The notes under the pieces are model-generated. The model had not been told where the DNA came from. It made no database searches and saw nothing but the letters and a program-made list of their open reading frames with translations. A stretch of DNA of 64,000 bases. It comes from Montifringilla adamsi (lineage: Eukaryota; Chordata; Aves; Passeriformes; Passeridae). The stretch spans positions 632,076 through 696,075 of the forward strand of contig JAGGNK010007559.1 of assembly GCA_017590115.1 (NCBI GenBank), written 5' to 3'. Below are positions 1-9,832 of the stretch, one piece after another; within the stretch, counting starts at the first letter, position 1, and every line of letters begins with the position of its first letter. The position numbers were made by a program, and so were the translations under genes.

Positions 1-1739
1 CTGAGATTTAGCCAAATCGTTTTTGTACAAGTCTTAAATAATTCACACGCACCGCCCGCACACACACACACACGCAGAGTACACGTCTATGTACAGACAC
101 ACAGTTACACCCACAGGTACGGTTTGCTCCAGGTGTGTCGGACACACGGACGCGGCGCTGGAGCGGGGCAGGAGCGGCTCCGGGCTCTTTGCAAAGGGAA
201 GGATCCTCCGGCCTCGGCGGCAGCAGGAGCACAAACAGCTCAACCCCCTCCTCATCCTCCAACAACACCGTGTCAGCACCGGAACCAACGCATCGGCTCT
301 TCGTACAAACCAAGTTAAAAATCTCAATTTTACAAAATATGTAAAAACAAAAAAAATAAAAAAGAAAGGAAAAACAAACTGGGAACTGTCGGACACGATG
401 GCTCCCTTTGCACAGCCAATCCAGCATCCTGCCAGGCACCTCATGGGTCCCAAAAGGATGGGGAAGGGGACCAGGCAAGGTGAAGCTGCTGAAGGGCCCT
501 GGAGCAGAGATGCCCCTTGCCCAGCCCATGCGAGCTCCCTGGGCCAGGAGCTGCAAAGACAAGGGGCCCTGGCTCAGTCCCAGCCCTCAGGCACTGCCGG
601 GCTTGTGCTTCCCATCCGACTGCTGCCCAGACAGAGCAAGGTGTGAGGACAGGGCCACCTGCCCCACCTCACCCTGCCACAGCCCGGCCCAGGCTCCCTC
701 CCCTGCCCGGGGTGGCCGAGCTGGGGGAGCAGCAGAGCAGGGGCACCCCCAGCCCCCCAACCTGCTGCAGCTTGTCCAGAGCCCCGAGACCCTCCCTGCC
801 CCAGCCAGGGAGGAATCTCAGCTCTGCAGCTCAGCCCTGGAGGAATCCCATGGGCAAATCCAGCACAAAATCCACCCGAGGCAGCAGGGCTGCCCCGCAC
901 AGGAATATTTCACCTCTTGGCTATTGTTTAACCACCGTAAGGAAAGGGAAACATTTATTGTCTCTGAATGCATAAAGGTGACCCTGGGATTTGTCAGGGA
1001 TGTGGATATTAGAAAACACTTTATCAGGAGTCTTCCAGCAATCTGAAGTAAACTGTGAATGGGAATAAAAATAATAATAATCCACTTTCTGTAGCAGAAT
1101 AAAGTAACTAAATATGGGCAGTGAGATGTTCCGTCCCCAACCTCTCTGGCATTTCAGGAATGTAAACAGAGGGGGGTTTTGTTGGGGTTTTTTGTTTTTA
1201 GTGGGTGGGGGAACAGAATCAAGCGACCAGACAAAATGAAAACAGATATACTCAGCTCAGTCCCATCTCCCACAACTGCTACGACAACTCTATTAAAGTG
1301 CATTTCAGTATCACCCCTCAGGAACCTTACACACACAAACTCCTCTCCTCCGCAAGAAAAGGGAATTCAAGTTAATACTCCAACACTTTTAGCCTTTTTA
1401 TGGATTTCTGCTTTTCTCCGCCCCGACTTTGTAGCAACATGACTTTTTTTGTTAGACTGGAAACACCCCATCCCCAACAACACTGTGAATTCAAGTGCTC
1501 ACGTCAACTGTCAAGGGCAACAGTCCTGGACACAGCACACTTGATTGTACAAGCAACACCTTAAATCACAATCAAGAAATCCGGGCACTTCGCCCTCCGA
1601 GGGAGCAACATGTCCCCCTCCACCATCCATAGCATCATATGAAAAATAATAGTTAAAAAAAACCAGCACATACTTAGCTATGAACACTGTTATGTACACC
1701 GGCTCCTGCGGCAGATGCGTGAACTCGTTAGTTCTCAGT

Positions 1740-1745
1740 TTTATT
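1740..1745 (-). terminator. Candidate poly(A) signal of CBX8 (proximal)
   Basis: On the minus strand this reads AATAAA, about 400 bases after the CBX8 stop codon. A second AATAAA lies at 954-959 and would give a 3' UTR of about 1.2 kb. Which one is used, or both, cannot be decided from sequence. Confidence 0.35.
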
Positions 1746-1920
1746 GTCCTTTCTAGGAGCAACTGAGCAGTCACTGTTGTCTCCATTTAAATAAAACAAC
1801 TCAGAGTTGAAATATATATATATAGATATATATATATAAGCATTTTTTCTTAAATAACATATTTACATCTAATAGAAAATATAACTCTAGAGATAATCTT
1901 TCCAACGAAATGTAAGACGT

Positions 1921-2072
1921 GAAAAAAAAAAAACAAAACAACAAAACAAAAGAATGAGTTAATGAATTTAGGACAGTTTCTAAATTCTCTCCAGGACCAA
2001 AAACAAAAGAAAAAAAAATTTAAAAGAAAAAAAAAAAAAAAGAGCATAAAAAAAAAGAAAAAAAGAGAGGCC
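1921..2072 (-). repeat. U-rich tracts in the CBX8 3' UTR
   Basis: Long A runs on the plus strand become U and CU-rich runs on the CBX8 RNA strand, starting about 70 bases after the stop codon. Runs of up to about 15 U are separated by C, A or G. Such tracts can bind PTB, HuR or TIA-type proteins, but that is inference. They may also be slippage-prone in sequencing. Confidence 0.6.
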
Positions 2073-2139
2073 CACCAAGCTCTACCAAGCTTTTGTCTGG
2101 ATCTGACTGAAGAAAACCCCAGCACCACCTCCACCAAAC

Positions 2140-2964
2140 TCATCGCTTCTCCTTAAAGAATCCTTGGTCCGTGCTGCTCTCCTTGATGGTGACGGTCAAA
2201 AAGTTAGAGGTCACATCAGTTACCACCACCTTCTCCAGGTTGTTGAGAGAGGGGCTCCAGGACTCCTCCTCGGGGTCCCCCAGGATCCTGGAGACGGGGA
2301 TCCTGGCGATGAGCGAGGGCCGCCCCGCCGGGCCCCCCACGCCGTCGCGGTACAGGCTGCCCACGGCCCCCGGGCTCACGGCGCCGTGCAGCAGCTTGGG
2401 CCCGCAGGGGTCCAGCCCCCCCTGCCCCTTGGGGTCCAGAAAGTCCGCACGGTGCTTGGCCAGGCGTGGGGGGAAGGCCTCAGCCCCCGCCTCGGCGCGG
2501 TTGGCACCGGGCAGGGCGCCGGGCAGGTCGGGCTCCTGCCGCCGGGCCAGCTGGATCACGCTGTGTCCCGAGCCGAACTTGGCTGCCCCCGCCGCCGCCT
2601 CCTCCATCTTCCTGGCCTTCAGGTAGTCCCCCACCTTGTCCCCCGGGTCCCCCAGTTTCCTCTTGGAGGCATCCAGAGTCTCCGCAAGGTCCTTGTAAAG
2701 CTCCTTCCTGGGCTTCGGGCCTCTCTTTTTGGGGGTCTCTCCGGGTTTCTCCTCCACGCGGATCACCCGGTCCCGGATGGCGTCTGCCTTGGGGGCGCTG
2801 CTGCTGGAGCTGCCCTGGGGGGCCAGGGCTATGTTTCTCAGTCCTTCCCTAGCCCGGGACGTGGAGCCCAGTTCCTGGGGGGACCTGCCAGGATAAGGCA
2901 CCCGGATCCCCCTGGAAGAGTCACTGCGGAATTCATAGGTTTTGGCTTTGGCTTTTGCCTGGGC
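2140..2964 (-). CDS. CBX8: CBX8 coding exon 5 (C-terminal half and stop)
   Basis: 825 nt after a TTTGCAG acceptor, starting AQAKAKAKTYEF as in CBX8 orthologues. It carries a serine-rich segment, a second KKRGPKPR patch, the conserved GHSVIQLARRQ block, RPSLIARIPV and the C-terminal RING1-binding box, ending KEKR-stop at 2140. The reading frame stays open 5' of 2964 into the intron, which is not coding. Confidence 0.95.
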   Translation of the reverse strand, partial: AQAKAKAKTYEFRSDSSRGIRVPYPGRSPQELGSTSRAREGLRNIALAPQGSSSSSAPKADAIRDRVIRVEEKPGETPKKRGPKPRKELYKDLAETLDASKRKLGDPGDKVGDYLKARKMEEAAAGAAKFGSGHSVIQLARRQEPDLPGALPGANRAEAGAEAFPPRLAKHRADFLDPKGQGGLDPCGPKLLHGAVSPGAVGSLYRDGVGGPAGRPSLIARIPVSRILGDPEEESWSPSLNNLEKVVVTDVTSNFLTVTIKESSTDQGFFKEKR

Positions 2965-3769
2965 CTGCAAAGAAGATAAATCACCCGGTGACTTTATTAT
3001 CCTGCCATCCGGCTGTGTAATTGCAACTTGCAAGAGGCCACCTTTGAGGGGAGCATCCTCCGAGGGGGCCGGAGAGGGACCCCTGCGCTGGCCCGCGGGC
3101 TCCGGCCTCCTTACCTTTAGCAGGAAGGTTTTGGGCTTGGGGCCTCGCTTTTTGGGCCCGTAAAGCTCCATTTCTCGCTCCCTAGAGGTGTTAAAAGAAC
3201 CAAAGCTTCAATTCAGCATAGCTACAAGACAGCAACATATTTACAAGCGCAACTGCTACAGCTAGTAAAGGCCTTGTACCTCTCCTCGAAGGCTGCGAGC
3301 AGCCGGGCATCCAGGATGTTCTCCTCGGGTTCCCAAGTGCTGTACCTGGGGGGAAGGCGGGACGGAGAGAGGGAATAGAATAAGGAGCCAGGAGGGAGCA
3401 AGACAAATAAAATAAAAACCAGAGGCATAAAGGTTCTCGCTCTGGCACAAAGGGAGAGCAGGGGGTGCAGCCAGCATCCCCCCGGCCCCCGCCGCATCCC
3501 CCCGCGGCCCCACGGGCCACTTACTTCTGCGACCAGCCCTTCCATTTGACCAGATATTCCATGCGGCCCTGCGGATGGGAAGCGATGGAAATAAATACGC
3601 GTGGAGCGAAACCCGCGACAAACCCGCGACAAACCGCCCCGCAACAAAGGTCCCCCCGCAACGCCCCGGGCAGGCAGCGGAGCACGGGGCGGGGGGTGGG
3701 GGCGCGGATGCGGCGCTTGAGCAGGGCCTCGGCCGCGAAGACGCGCTCCCCGACGGCCGAGAGCTCCAT
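2140..3769 (-). CDS. CBX8: CBX8, Polycomb chromobox protein 8 (five coding exons)
   Basis: Chromodomain subunit of canonical PRC1 in the nucleus; the family binds H3K27me3 and recruits the RING1/PCGF ubiquitin ligase core. Exons in order: 3769-3704, 3568-3525, 3345-3280, 3181-3115 and 2964-2140. Exons 1-3 encode the chromodomain (starts MELSAVGERVF; aromatic residues in YLVKWKGW and STWEP). Exon 4 gives the basic KKRGPKPK segment. Exon 5 has a second KKRGPKPR patch and ends with the C-terminal Polycomb box (VVVTDVTSNFLTVTIKES), which contacts RING1. Joined, it is about 355 residues; the human protein is somewhat longer because of an arginine-acidic repeat missing here. All junctions after exon 1 are GT-AG and in phase. 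The exon 1 donor is abnormal: the Lys codon and GT expected after Arg22 are absent (see findings). The C-terminal sequence separates it clearly from CBX2, CBX4, CBX6 and CBX7. Confidence 0.95.
3115..3181 (-). CDS. CBX8: CBX8 coding exon 4 (basic linker)
   Basis: 67 nt after a CTCTAG acceptor, ending AAG before GTAAGG. Encodes the end of the chromodomain helix and the basic KKRGPKPK motif, an AT-hook-like segment shared with CBX4. Confidence 0.95.
3280..3345 (-). CDS. CBX8: CBX8 coding exon 3 (chromodomain C-terminal part)
   Basis: 66 nt between a CCCCAG acceptor and a GTACAA donor. Encodes [21 protein letters not shown] and part of an Arg codon: the last strand and C-terminal helix of the chromodomain. 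Confidence 0.95.
3525..3568 (-). CDS. CBX8: CBX8 coding exon 2 (chromodomain)
   Basis: 44 nt, starting in phase 0 after a CCGCAG acceptor and ending before GTAAGT. Encodes GRMEYLVKWKGWSQ and two bases of the next Lys codon, with the central tryptophans of the methyl-lysine cage. Confidence 0.95.
3704..3769 (-). CDS. CBX8: CBX8 coding exon 1 (start codon, chromodomain N-terminus)
   Basis: Encodes residues 1-22. The ATG at 3769 gives the invariant MEL start of the CBX family. After the ATC CGC codons (Ile-Arg) the family has AAG followed by a GT donor; here the sequence goes straight into GCCCCC, so the exon end is set at the last recognisable codon. CBX4 in this same window keeps AAG then GTGCGG at the matching place. 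Confidence 0.85.
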
Positions 3770-3920
3770 GTTTACGCGGCCGCTCGCAGCGCAGGGGCGG
3801 CCCCGGCGCAGCCCAGACCATAATACTCCGCCCCCTGACGTCACCGCCCCCGCCCCCCCCCCGCGCGCGCGCCGCGCCGGAGCCGGGTGGAATATTCCGC
3901 CCGCGCCGCATTGGCCCCGC
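3770..3920 (-). promoter_or_regulatory. CBX8 proximal promoter
   Basis: CpG-dense DNA directly upstream of the CBX8 ATG. It holds a perfect palindromic CRE (TGACGTCA, 3836-3843), several GC boxes and an inverted CCAAT box (ATTGG, 3910-3914). No TATA box in a standard setting was seen. CREB/ATF control is inference from the motif. Confidence 0.55.
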
Positions 3921-5573
3921 CGCGCCCCGCCCACCCGACGTGCGCCGCGTCCCGATGGACAGGGGCGGGGCTTAGGGACACGCCCGCCGCCACGCCCATC
4001 GGGGCACGCCCACCGCCACGCCCCGCTCGGGGGGACGGCCCCGGGAGGGCGGGAGGGGGACCGGGGCACAAAGCGGGGCTGTGGAACCGGGAAGGGGCGG
4101 AGTGGGGTTCTGCGGCACCGCGGACGGGCAGGGTGGTTCCGCGGCGCCCGGACGGTGCGGAATGGGGGATTCCGCGGGCTGGCACGCCTACCGGTGGTCG
4201 GACAAAGAGAGCGGTGTCAGGGGCGGGAGCGCTCCAGCGCGAAGCGGCCGTCCCGGTAGCGGCGGAGCTCGCGGAGCCGTCCTCAGACAGACGTGGTCAC
4301 GCGTGTCGCTCGGCGCCGCCACCGCTGCGAGAACGAGAATCCTTCCCGGCGACGCGGACACGACCGGCAAAATAGGGCACCGCGTCGCCGGTTTCGCTGT
4401 GTCGGCAGCCCCCGGCTACGGTCCCAGGCGGGAGGAGAGCTGACCCGGGGCCAGCGGGACGGCCCCACGCGGGATTTGGTCCATCTCCCGCATTATCTGT
4501 CAGCAAACCGGCGTAGGAACGTGGCTGCGCCGCGAGGCTGCCAGCCAGTACCGGGGAGGCTGCCAGCCGGTACCCGTACCCCCTTCCCGCTCCGGCTCTG
4601 CCTCTCGCCCCGCGGCACAGCGTCGGGAGACAGCACCTTCTCCCCGAGCCGGCCACGGAAGAACGAGACACGCGCGAGTCGCGGGAAACCGGTGCAGCCG
4701 CTGGGAGACAGGAGGACCCACGAGACCGGTTCTCGCAAGTGGGCTGGGACCGAACCCGACCCCCGCGCTGTCGGTGTGAAGCTCCGGGAGGACCGGGCAG
4801 CCTTTCAGCCCGGTCCCTCGGAGTGAAGCGGTTTCCCTGTCCGTGGGCAGCGCCGCCGCTGGGAGCTGCCCCGAGAGTGGGACGTGCGTGGGCTCCTGCG
4901 GCGCCGTTCACGACGGACGAGACCAGACGAAGTCTCTCGTGGGTTTTTCCCTCCTGTCCCCACCTCGGTGTCCCCTCCGCTAAGGAGCTCGAAGCCGACG
5001 AGCAGCGAGCCTCGGCGGCGGCCGCCACGCTCACGCGCGGGAAACCCACGGCGGGAGCGGCCGCGGGGATCCGGCTGCGCCTGCCCTCCGGTGAATGAGA
5101 CCACAGCCGCGCCGGCCTGGGGCTCGGGCTGCGAGACCCGTTCCTTTCCCCGGCTGGGGAAGTCCCCCGGGGGTGCTAGGACCGGAGGGCACCGGCGTAG
5201 TTTCCCGGGGATCCTGCCTGCCGCCGCGCCACCCGGACGGGCAGGGACCGCCAACGGCGGACACGAGTGGGGCTGCGGGACCCCGCGGGTAGCGCCGCCA
5301 ACCGGACCCGCACGGCTCCACGCGGGACGTGGGGGTCGTGTGTGGGCTCTCCGTGGGCAGATCCCTCCTCCCGCCCCTCCCGGCCGAAGTGAAACCGCTC
5401 TCCGGGGAGGAGGCGGAAGATTCCCACTCCGCAGCTCCCGTACTCTCACACCAAGCCTGAAACCCCGAGGCCACGGGAGCCGTCGCGACACGCGAGTTCT
5501 GCGTGGCGTGGCCGGGCCGGGGGAAAGCGCAACCTCCGCGGTCTCCCGGCCACCGGCGAGCTGCGTCCCGGGA

Positions 5574-5612
5574 AGTTTTTCGTTAATGTCGAATTAATCG
5601 TTTTTAATTAAG
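5574..5612. promoter_or_regulatory. AT islet with clustered TAAT cores
   Basis: About 40 AT-rich bases in otherwise GC-rich DNA, with several TAAT/ATTA cores, including TTAATTAA and AATTAATC. These are homeodomain-type cores. Function is inferred from composition only. Confidence 0.3.
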
Positions 5613-8508
5613 GCTGGTCGCGGGGCGACTCGTGATTTGGCGTGGACGCGGCTCACTGGTCCCCGTTCCTGGGAAGGTGCTTCGTAGAGGACAGAGCCGG
5701 CGGCACCGGGCGCAGGGTCCGGCGGGGGGCGGGAGGCTGTGGGTCGGAGTCTGATCGTGCCCCCCGGCAGGACCGGTGCTGGCGGAGCGGCGCCCATTCC
5801 CGTGGCCGTGGAGTTGCCGCAGCCCCGAGCAAGTCGGTGTCTGCCCAGCATCTTGGCTATCGGTGTCCTCGGTGCACGTTGGAACCGCGGATCCGAGGCC
5901 GTTCCGCCCGGTACCGACGCCACATGCGAGCCCTGAGGGGCCGCGTAACTCCCGCCTGAGCAGCTGCCTTTGCCCCGTCGCCTGCGCGGCGCTCCGAGGC
6001 GCCGCGGAGGAGCCCCGCGGCCACGCGTAGGGGCGCAGATGGGAGAAGCCGAGGTTCCGGCTGCTTCCCACGATGGCATCAGCGGAGAAACAGCTCCATC
6101 CTCCCGCCGGAATCCACGCGGAACACGCGCGGGGCCGGAGCTGCGCCCCGGCTGAGGTGCAGGGGGGCAGGCAGAAGGCGAGATGCAAACGAGAACGGAG
6201 CGGGGAAAGCAGCGCGGAGCGACCGCCACCGCGGGGGAACCGCCCGAAGTCCCCGCGCGTGGGTGAGCCGGGGCCGGGGCTGCGGCCACTCGTGGGGGTC
6301 TTGGCCCGGAAGGAGAAGTGGGACAGAGCTGCTCCAGCCGTGCGGGGCGAGGCAGCGGCGGGCGGGACGGTACCCGGGCAGTTCCTACCGCTGCCGAAGG
6401 GTGTCCGGTGCCGGCGGCACTGCGGGGGCTCCTCCCGCACAACCGGGCCACCGGGAGCAGGAGCTGAGCCGGGCACGGGCAGCCTTCCACGCTCCCGGGG
6501 TCAACGGCAGGAGCTGCGTGGGCGCCCCACGGGCTCTCGGCCGGGTGGGGCCGCTCATCCCTGCGGCTCCCGTCAGCCACACCAGCCCGGGGCCCGGTTC
6601 TGGGATCCCGGGACTCGGAGCCGACAAGGGGACAGCTCCGGACCGGCGAGAGCGTTTGCTGCCGCGGCAAACCCCGTTTCCGCCCATTTGACCCCAAATC
6701 ATCCTCTCGGCTGCGGGGTCTACGCTCCTCCAGCCCGCACTCGTGACATTAACTCCTCGGGGCTCAGAGGGCTGCTGAGGAGCAGAGTGCCCGGCTCCCC
6801 CCTCGGTTCTCTCTGTGCAGAGGACACTACGGCAGCGAGTTTTGCAACGAAACCGGGGGTCTGGAGCCCCTCTCGGGGTCGCGCGTGGGGGCGGCGGGGC
6901 GAGTGCGCGTGTCCGAGTGCGGCTGAGCCGGGAGAACGGGGCTGCTGGGCGGACCTGGCTCCGACCCAACCGCCGGCACCACGGATCCCCGCATCGCAGC
7001 GGGGCAGTTCCCCGCGACTCCCGTGTGCTCCGGTGGCCGACCTTCAGAAGCTGCTCCGTCCCGCGGCCACCCGTCGAGGACGACAGGATCCATCACAGCT
7101 CCCAGTCCGACCCGGCCCGGTTGCCCGGGTCGCCGAGGATTCCGGTGTCCCCCAGAGACCCCTTTGTGCCACGGTCGCGTCCCAGCGTGTCCCCATCTCC
7201 TGGGCGATCGGAGCACGGCCCCCACTCTGGGACCGCAGAGGGGAGCCGGGGAAGAGCAAGTGGCCCCCGGCAGAACCCCAAAGCTTGCCCATCCCCGAAG
7301 CGATCCCCCAACCGGGCTGGCCCTGGGGTCCCGGGAGAGGCATCCTGCAGCCCGGGTACCGCCGCGCAGGGCAGAGCACGCCCCGGAGCCACTTTCCACG
7401 CGAGTTCTCTGCTTGAGTGGGCACTCCCCTGCACATTCGGGGAGGCCAGCCCCGGATCCCGGCCAACCCAGCCGCCCGGATTGGCTGCGGGTTTCTCCCG
7501 GTTCGGTTCCGTGCCCGAGCCGTGCAGGAAAATTATTCTCTCCCTCAGTAGCTGAATGGAGCCGGGAGCAGCATCGGCACTTCACTGCCCCACGGACCGG
7601 TACCGGGTTGTGCCGACGAGGGCGGCGATGACCCGGGACCCCTTGGCACCGCCAGGTCACGGTCCTGACCGAGACTGGGGGCTCAGCCGGGCCCCCAAGA
7701 CGCTGCCTTTTCGTTTCCGAGCAGCTCGGGGACAACTGGGGAGACAGCGACCGGCTCCGACCTGGGGCACCGGTACCCCACAGTGCCGCCGGGGCTGCTG
7801 CCGGCTAGCGCGGGGGTATCCGGTCCGAGGAGGGGAGATCTCGGGTGTGCCCATGCAGCGGCGACGCCGACGCTCCATAAGACCCCAGAAATTCCCTTGC
7901 GAGTAAGTTTTCGTGTCGAGGTGTTTGACATCGAATTCATGACGGGGCAGGGCTTCCCCGGCGGCTCCGGCGACGACGTGGCGACGGGAGGCAGCGTGCC
8001 CCCCCCGGACACGGCTCAGGGCTGGCCGACGTCTGGTAGGGCACCGGGTACGGTTGCTGCCCTTTCTCCGGGAACCGAAGTGGGCTGGCGGAGCCGCGGA
8101 GAGATCTCGGCGTGGACGGACACAGAGCGAGGAGAGGATCCCGACTTCGGGGACTCCACCGAGCACCTGGGCAGAGGAACTTCTCTCCGCCCCTGCGATC
8201 GTTATTGCCCGGTTCCGGAGGCTTTGGCCACTCAGCGAAAGACCGCCCCGATAAAATGCAGCTCAGCGCCCGTCCCGCTCGGGTCTCGCCGCCGCCCCGG
8301 GACTGAGCCGCACATCCTCCCCGGGGCAGTCGGTGCCGAGGACCGTGGCGGCCAAGTCCCTCTGATGCTCCATGTACCCGTCCGGGAAGCGGCGGGCGCA
8401 GCCCGGCCTCGTCCCGACGGTGCCGCACGGAAGCGTTGCACTTCCCGGCGCGTCCCCGCCGGCCCGGTGAATTCCAGGTGCTTTCCATAGGTGGCACCGT
8501 CCTCCTGG

Positions 8509-8518
8509 AAATGGCGGC
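8509..8518 (+). promoter_or_regulatory. YY1-type motif
   Basis: AAATGGCGGC matches the YY1 consensus (AAnATGGCGGC class) inside the CpG block. Occupancy is not shown. Confidence 0.35.
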
Positions 8519-9084
8519 TGCGGCCTCTGCGCAACCGGCGGCGTTCCTGCCACCCCAGGGGGGCACTGCCGCCGCCTCCGCCCCGGGCCGCCCCCCCGCA
8601 CCGCCGGTTCAGCCGGGCGGAGCGCCCGCAGGAGCCCCCGGGAACTGTGCCAAGCCCCGGGGCAAAGCGCGGGTTTTTTTCCCTCCGCGGTGCCCACGGC
8701 GGAGAGAAGCCGCCGTTCTTTCCAGGAGCACAGACCCACGGACGCTGGGGAGCCTCCCGCATCGGCTTAGCTCGTGGGAGAGACCCACGCGTGTCCTGCA
8801 GCCATCGGTTCTCGGGGGCGGCGTGCCCTGAGCCCCCGCTCCGGCCGCACGGAACGGCGGAATCCCCGAGCGGTTCCCTGCGGGAGCGCCGACGGCGCGC
8901 CCCGACGGCAAAGCGCCGCTCTCGGTTCTCCCGGCGTGCCGTCACATACCCGGAGCCCCTCGTCACCCCTGGCGCGGAGGTTCCGCGGGTCGCCCCGAAC
9001 CGCCCGGGCGGGGAAAGTGCCGCTCCCGGGGGCGGCGAGCCGGGGGCGTCGTTTATCGCCCGCTCCAGGCTCCGAGCGCTCCGC

Positions 9085-9100
9085 ACAAAAGATCTTTTGT
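9085..9100. promoter_or_regulatory. Perfect 16-bp palindrome of two HMG-box-like half sites
   Basis: ACAAAAGATCTTTTGT is its own reverse complement. Each half resembles a SOX/TCF-type ACAAAG site. It lies at the start of an AT-richer stretch (to about 9160). Confidence 0.3.
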
Positions 9101-9587
9101 TCACGGGGGTTCTGATTTTGCTCATTATTTGTAGGAACATAAACACGAGCTGTGTGCGGATGGGGAGAGGGAGGAACCGGCTGGAATACGGAGAGCAAAC
9201 GGGAATGTTCCGGGGTGTTCCTGCACCCCGTCTCGTCGGCGCGTCTCCGCGCCGCCGGCTGCTGATCGCGCAAGGACGGCAGAAGGACGGAACGGATCTG
9301 TCCCTGCAGCGGCCAAGGGAGTGTCACGAGTGGGCAGTGGCCACGCGAGGGCCCCGCCAGGGCGGGACAGAACGCGGAGCGCGGCCCAGCGGCTCCGGTG
9401 GCCACGGCCCCGCCACGGGGGGAACGGGGCTGGAATGTGACAAATGAGACGAAGTGCGAATCGAGCCGCCCGGGGCTGCCGCTACCACCGTCATTCACCC
9501 AGTCCAGCTCTATCCTGGCTCCGTCCCTGCCCGTCCCCGCCCGTTCCCACCGTCGCCGCTCGCTCGCGCGCAGCCCCGCGACTCCGC

Positions 9588-9645
9588 TTTTAACAAAAGC
9601 AATTAGGGGTGAAGCGCCGCTCATTTGCATTCCGCTTAATGACCG
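9588..9645. promoter_or_regulatory. AT islet with octamer motif
   Basis: Contains a perfect POU octamer (ATTTGCAT, 9623-9630, the reverse complement of ATGCAAAT) flanked by CAATTAGG and CTTAATGA homeodomain-like cores. It sits about 150 bases from the CArG pair. Confidence 0.35.
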
Positions 9646-9780
9646 GCGGCTTCCCCGGGCCGGGCACGCTCCGGCGACAGCGGCGGGACCGGGACCGGTG
9701 GGGCGGGGGGCGCGGCCCGGCCCCGCCCACACAGAGGCCCCGCCCCCGGACCAAGGTAGGGGCTGTATTTAGGTTCATGC

Positions 9781-9832
9781 CCTTATATGGTGATACGCGC
9801 GGCGCCCCGCGGACGGCGCGCACCATATAAGG
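9781..9832. promoter_or_regulatory. Inverted pair of perfect CArG boxes (SRF-type sites)
   Basis: CCTTATATGG at 9781-9790 and CCATATAAGG at 9823-9832 both fit the SRF consensus CC(A/T)6GG. They form perfect 12-bp inverted arms (CCTTATATGGTG and CACCATATAAGG) around a roughly 28-bp CpG-rich centre. Each copy read outward also contains TATAAGG, a TATA-like core. GC boxes lie to the left (about 9695-9750) and an inverted CCAAT box to the right (9870-9874). The layout looks like a divergent promoter or serum response element, but no transcript can be shown. Confidence 0.5.

Larger units (their letters stand above)
1..2139. other. 3' flank of CBX8: probable 3' UTR and intergenic DNA
   Basis: I see no coding gene here. 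The stretch next to the CBX8 stop codon (about 950-2139) is AT-rich with long homopolymer tracts and minus-strand poly(A) signals, as expected for a 3' UTR. The part from 1 to about 400 is also UTR-like, with a CA repeat near 55-75, AT-rich patches and poly(A)-like A runs near 340-365. By synteny the 3' end of CBX2 should lie to the left, so the first few hundred bases may belong to CBX2 rather than CBX8; the strand cannot be settled from sequence alone. Bases 400-900 are GC-rich with no recognised feature. A short (TA)n tract lies near 1812-1841. Confidence 0.5.

Noticed and set aside
1..400. Assigning the left edge to the CBX2 3' UTR
   Set aside because: Synteny makes it plausible, but I see no coding sequence, and UTR-like signals occur on both strands.
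2965..3114. Continuous reading frame joining CBX8 exons 4 and 5
   Set aside because: The intermediate sequence has GTAAGG and TTTGCAG splice sites at the conserved CBX positions and does not match CBX8; it is intron 4.
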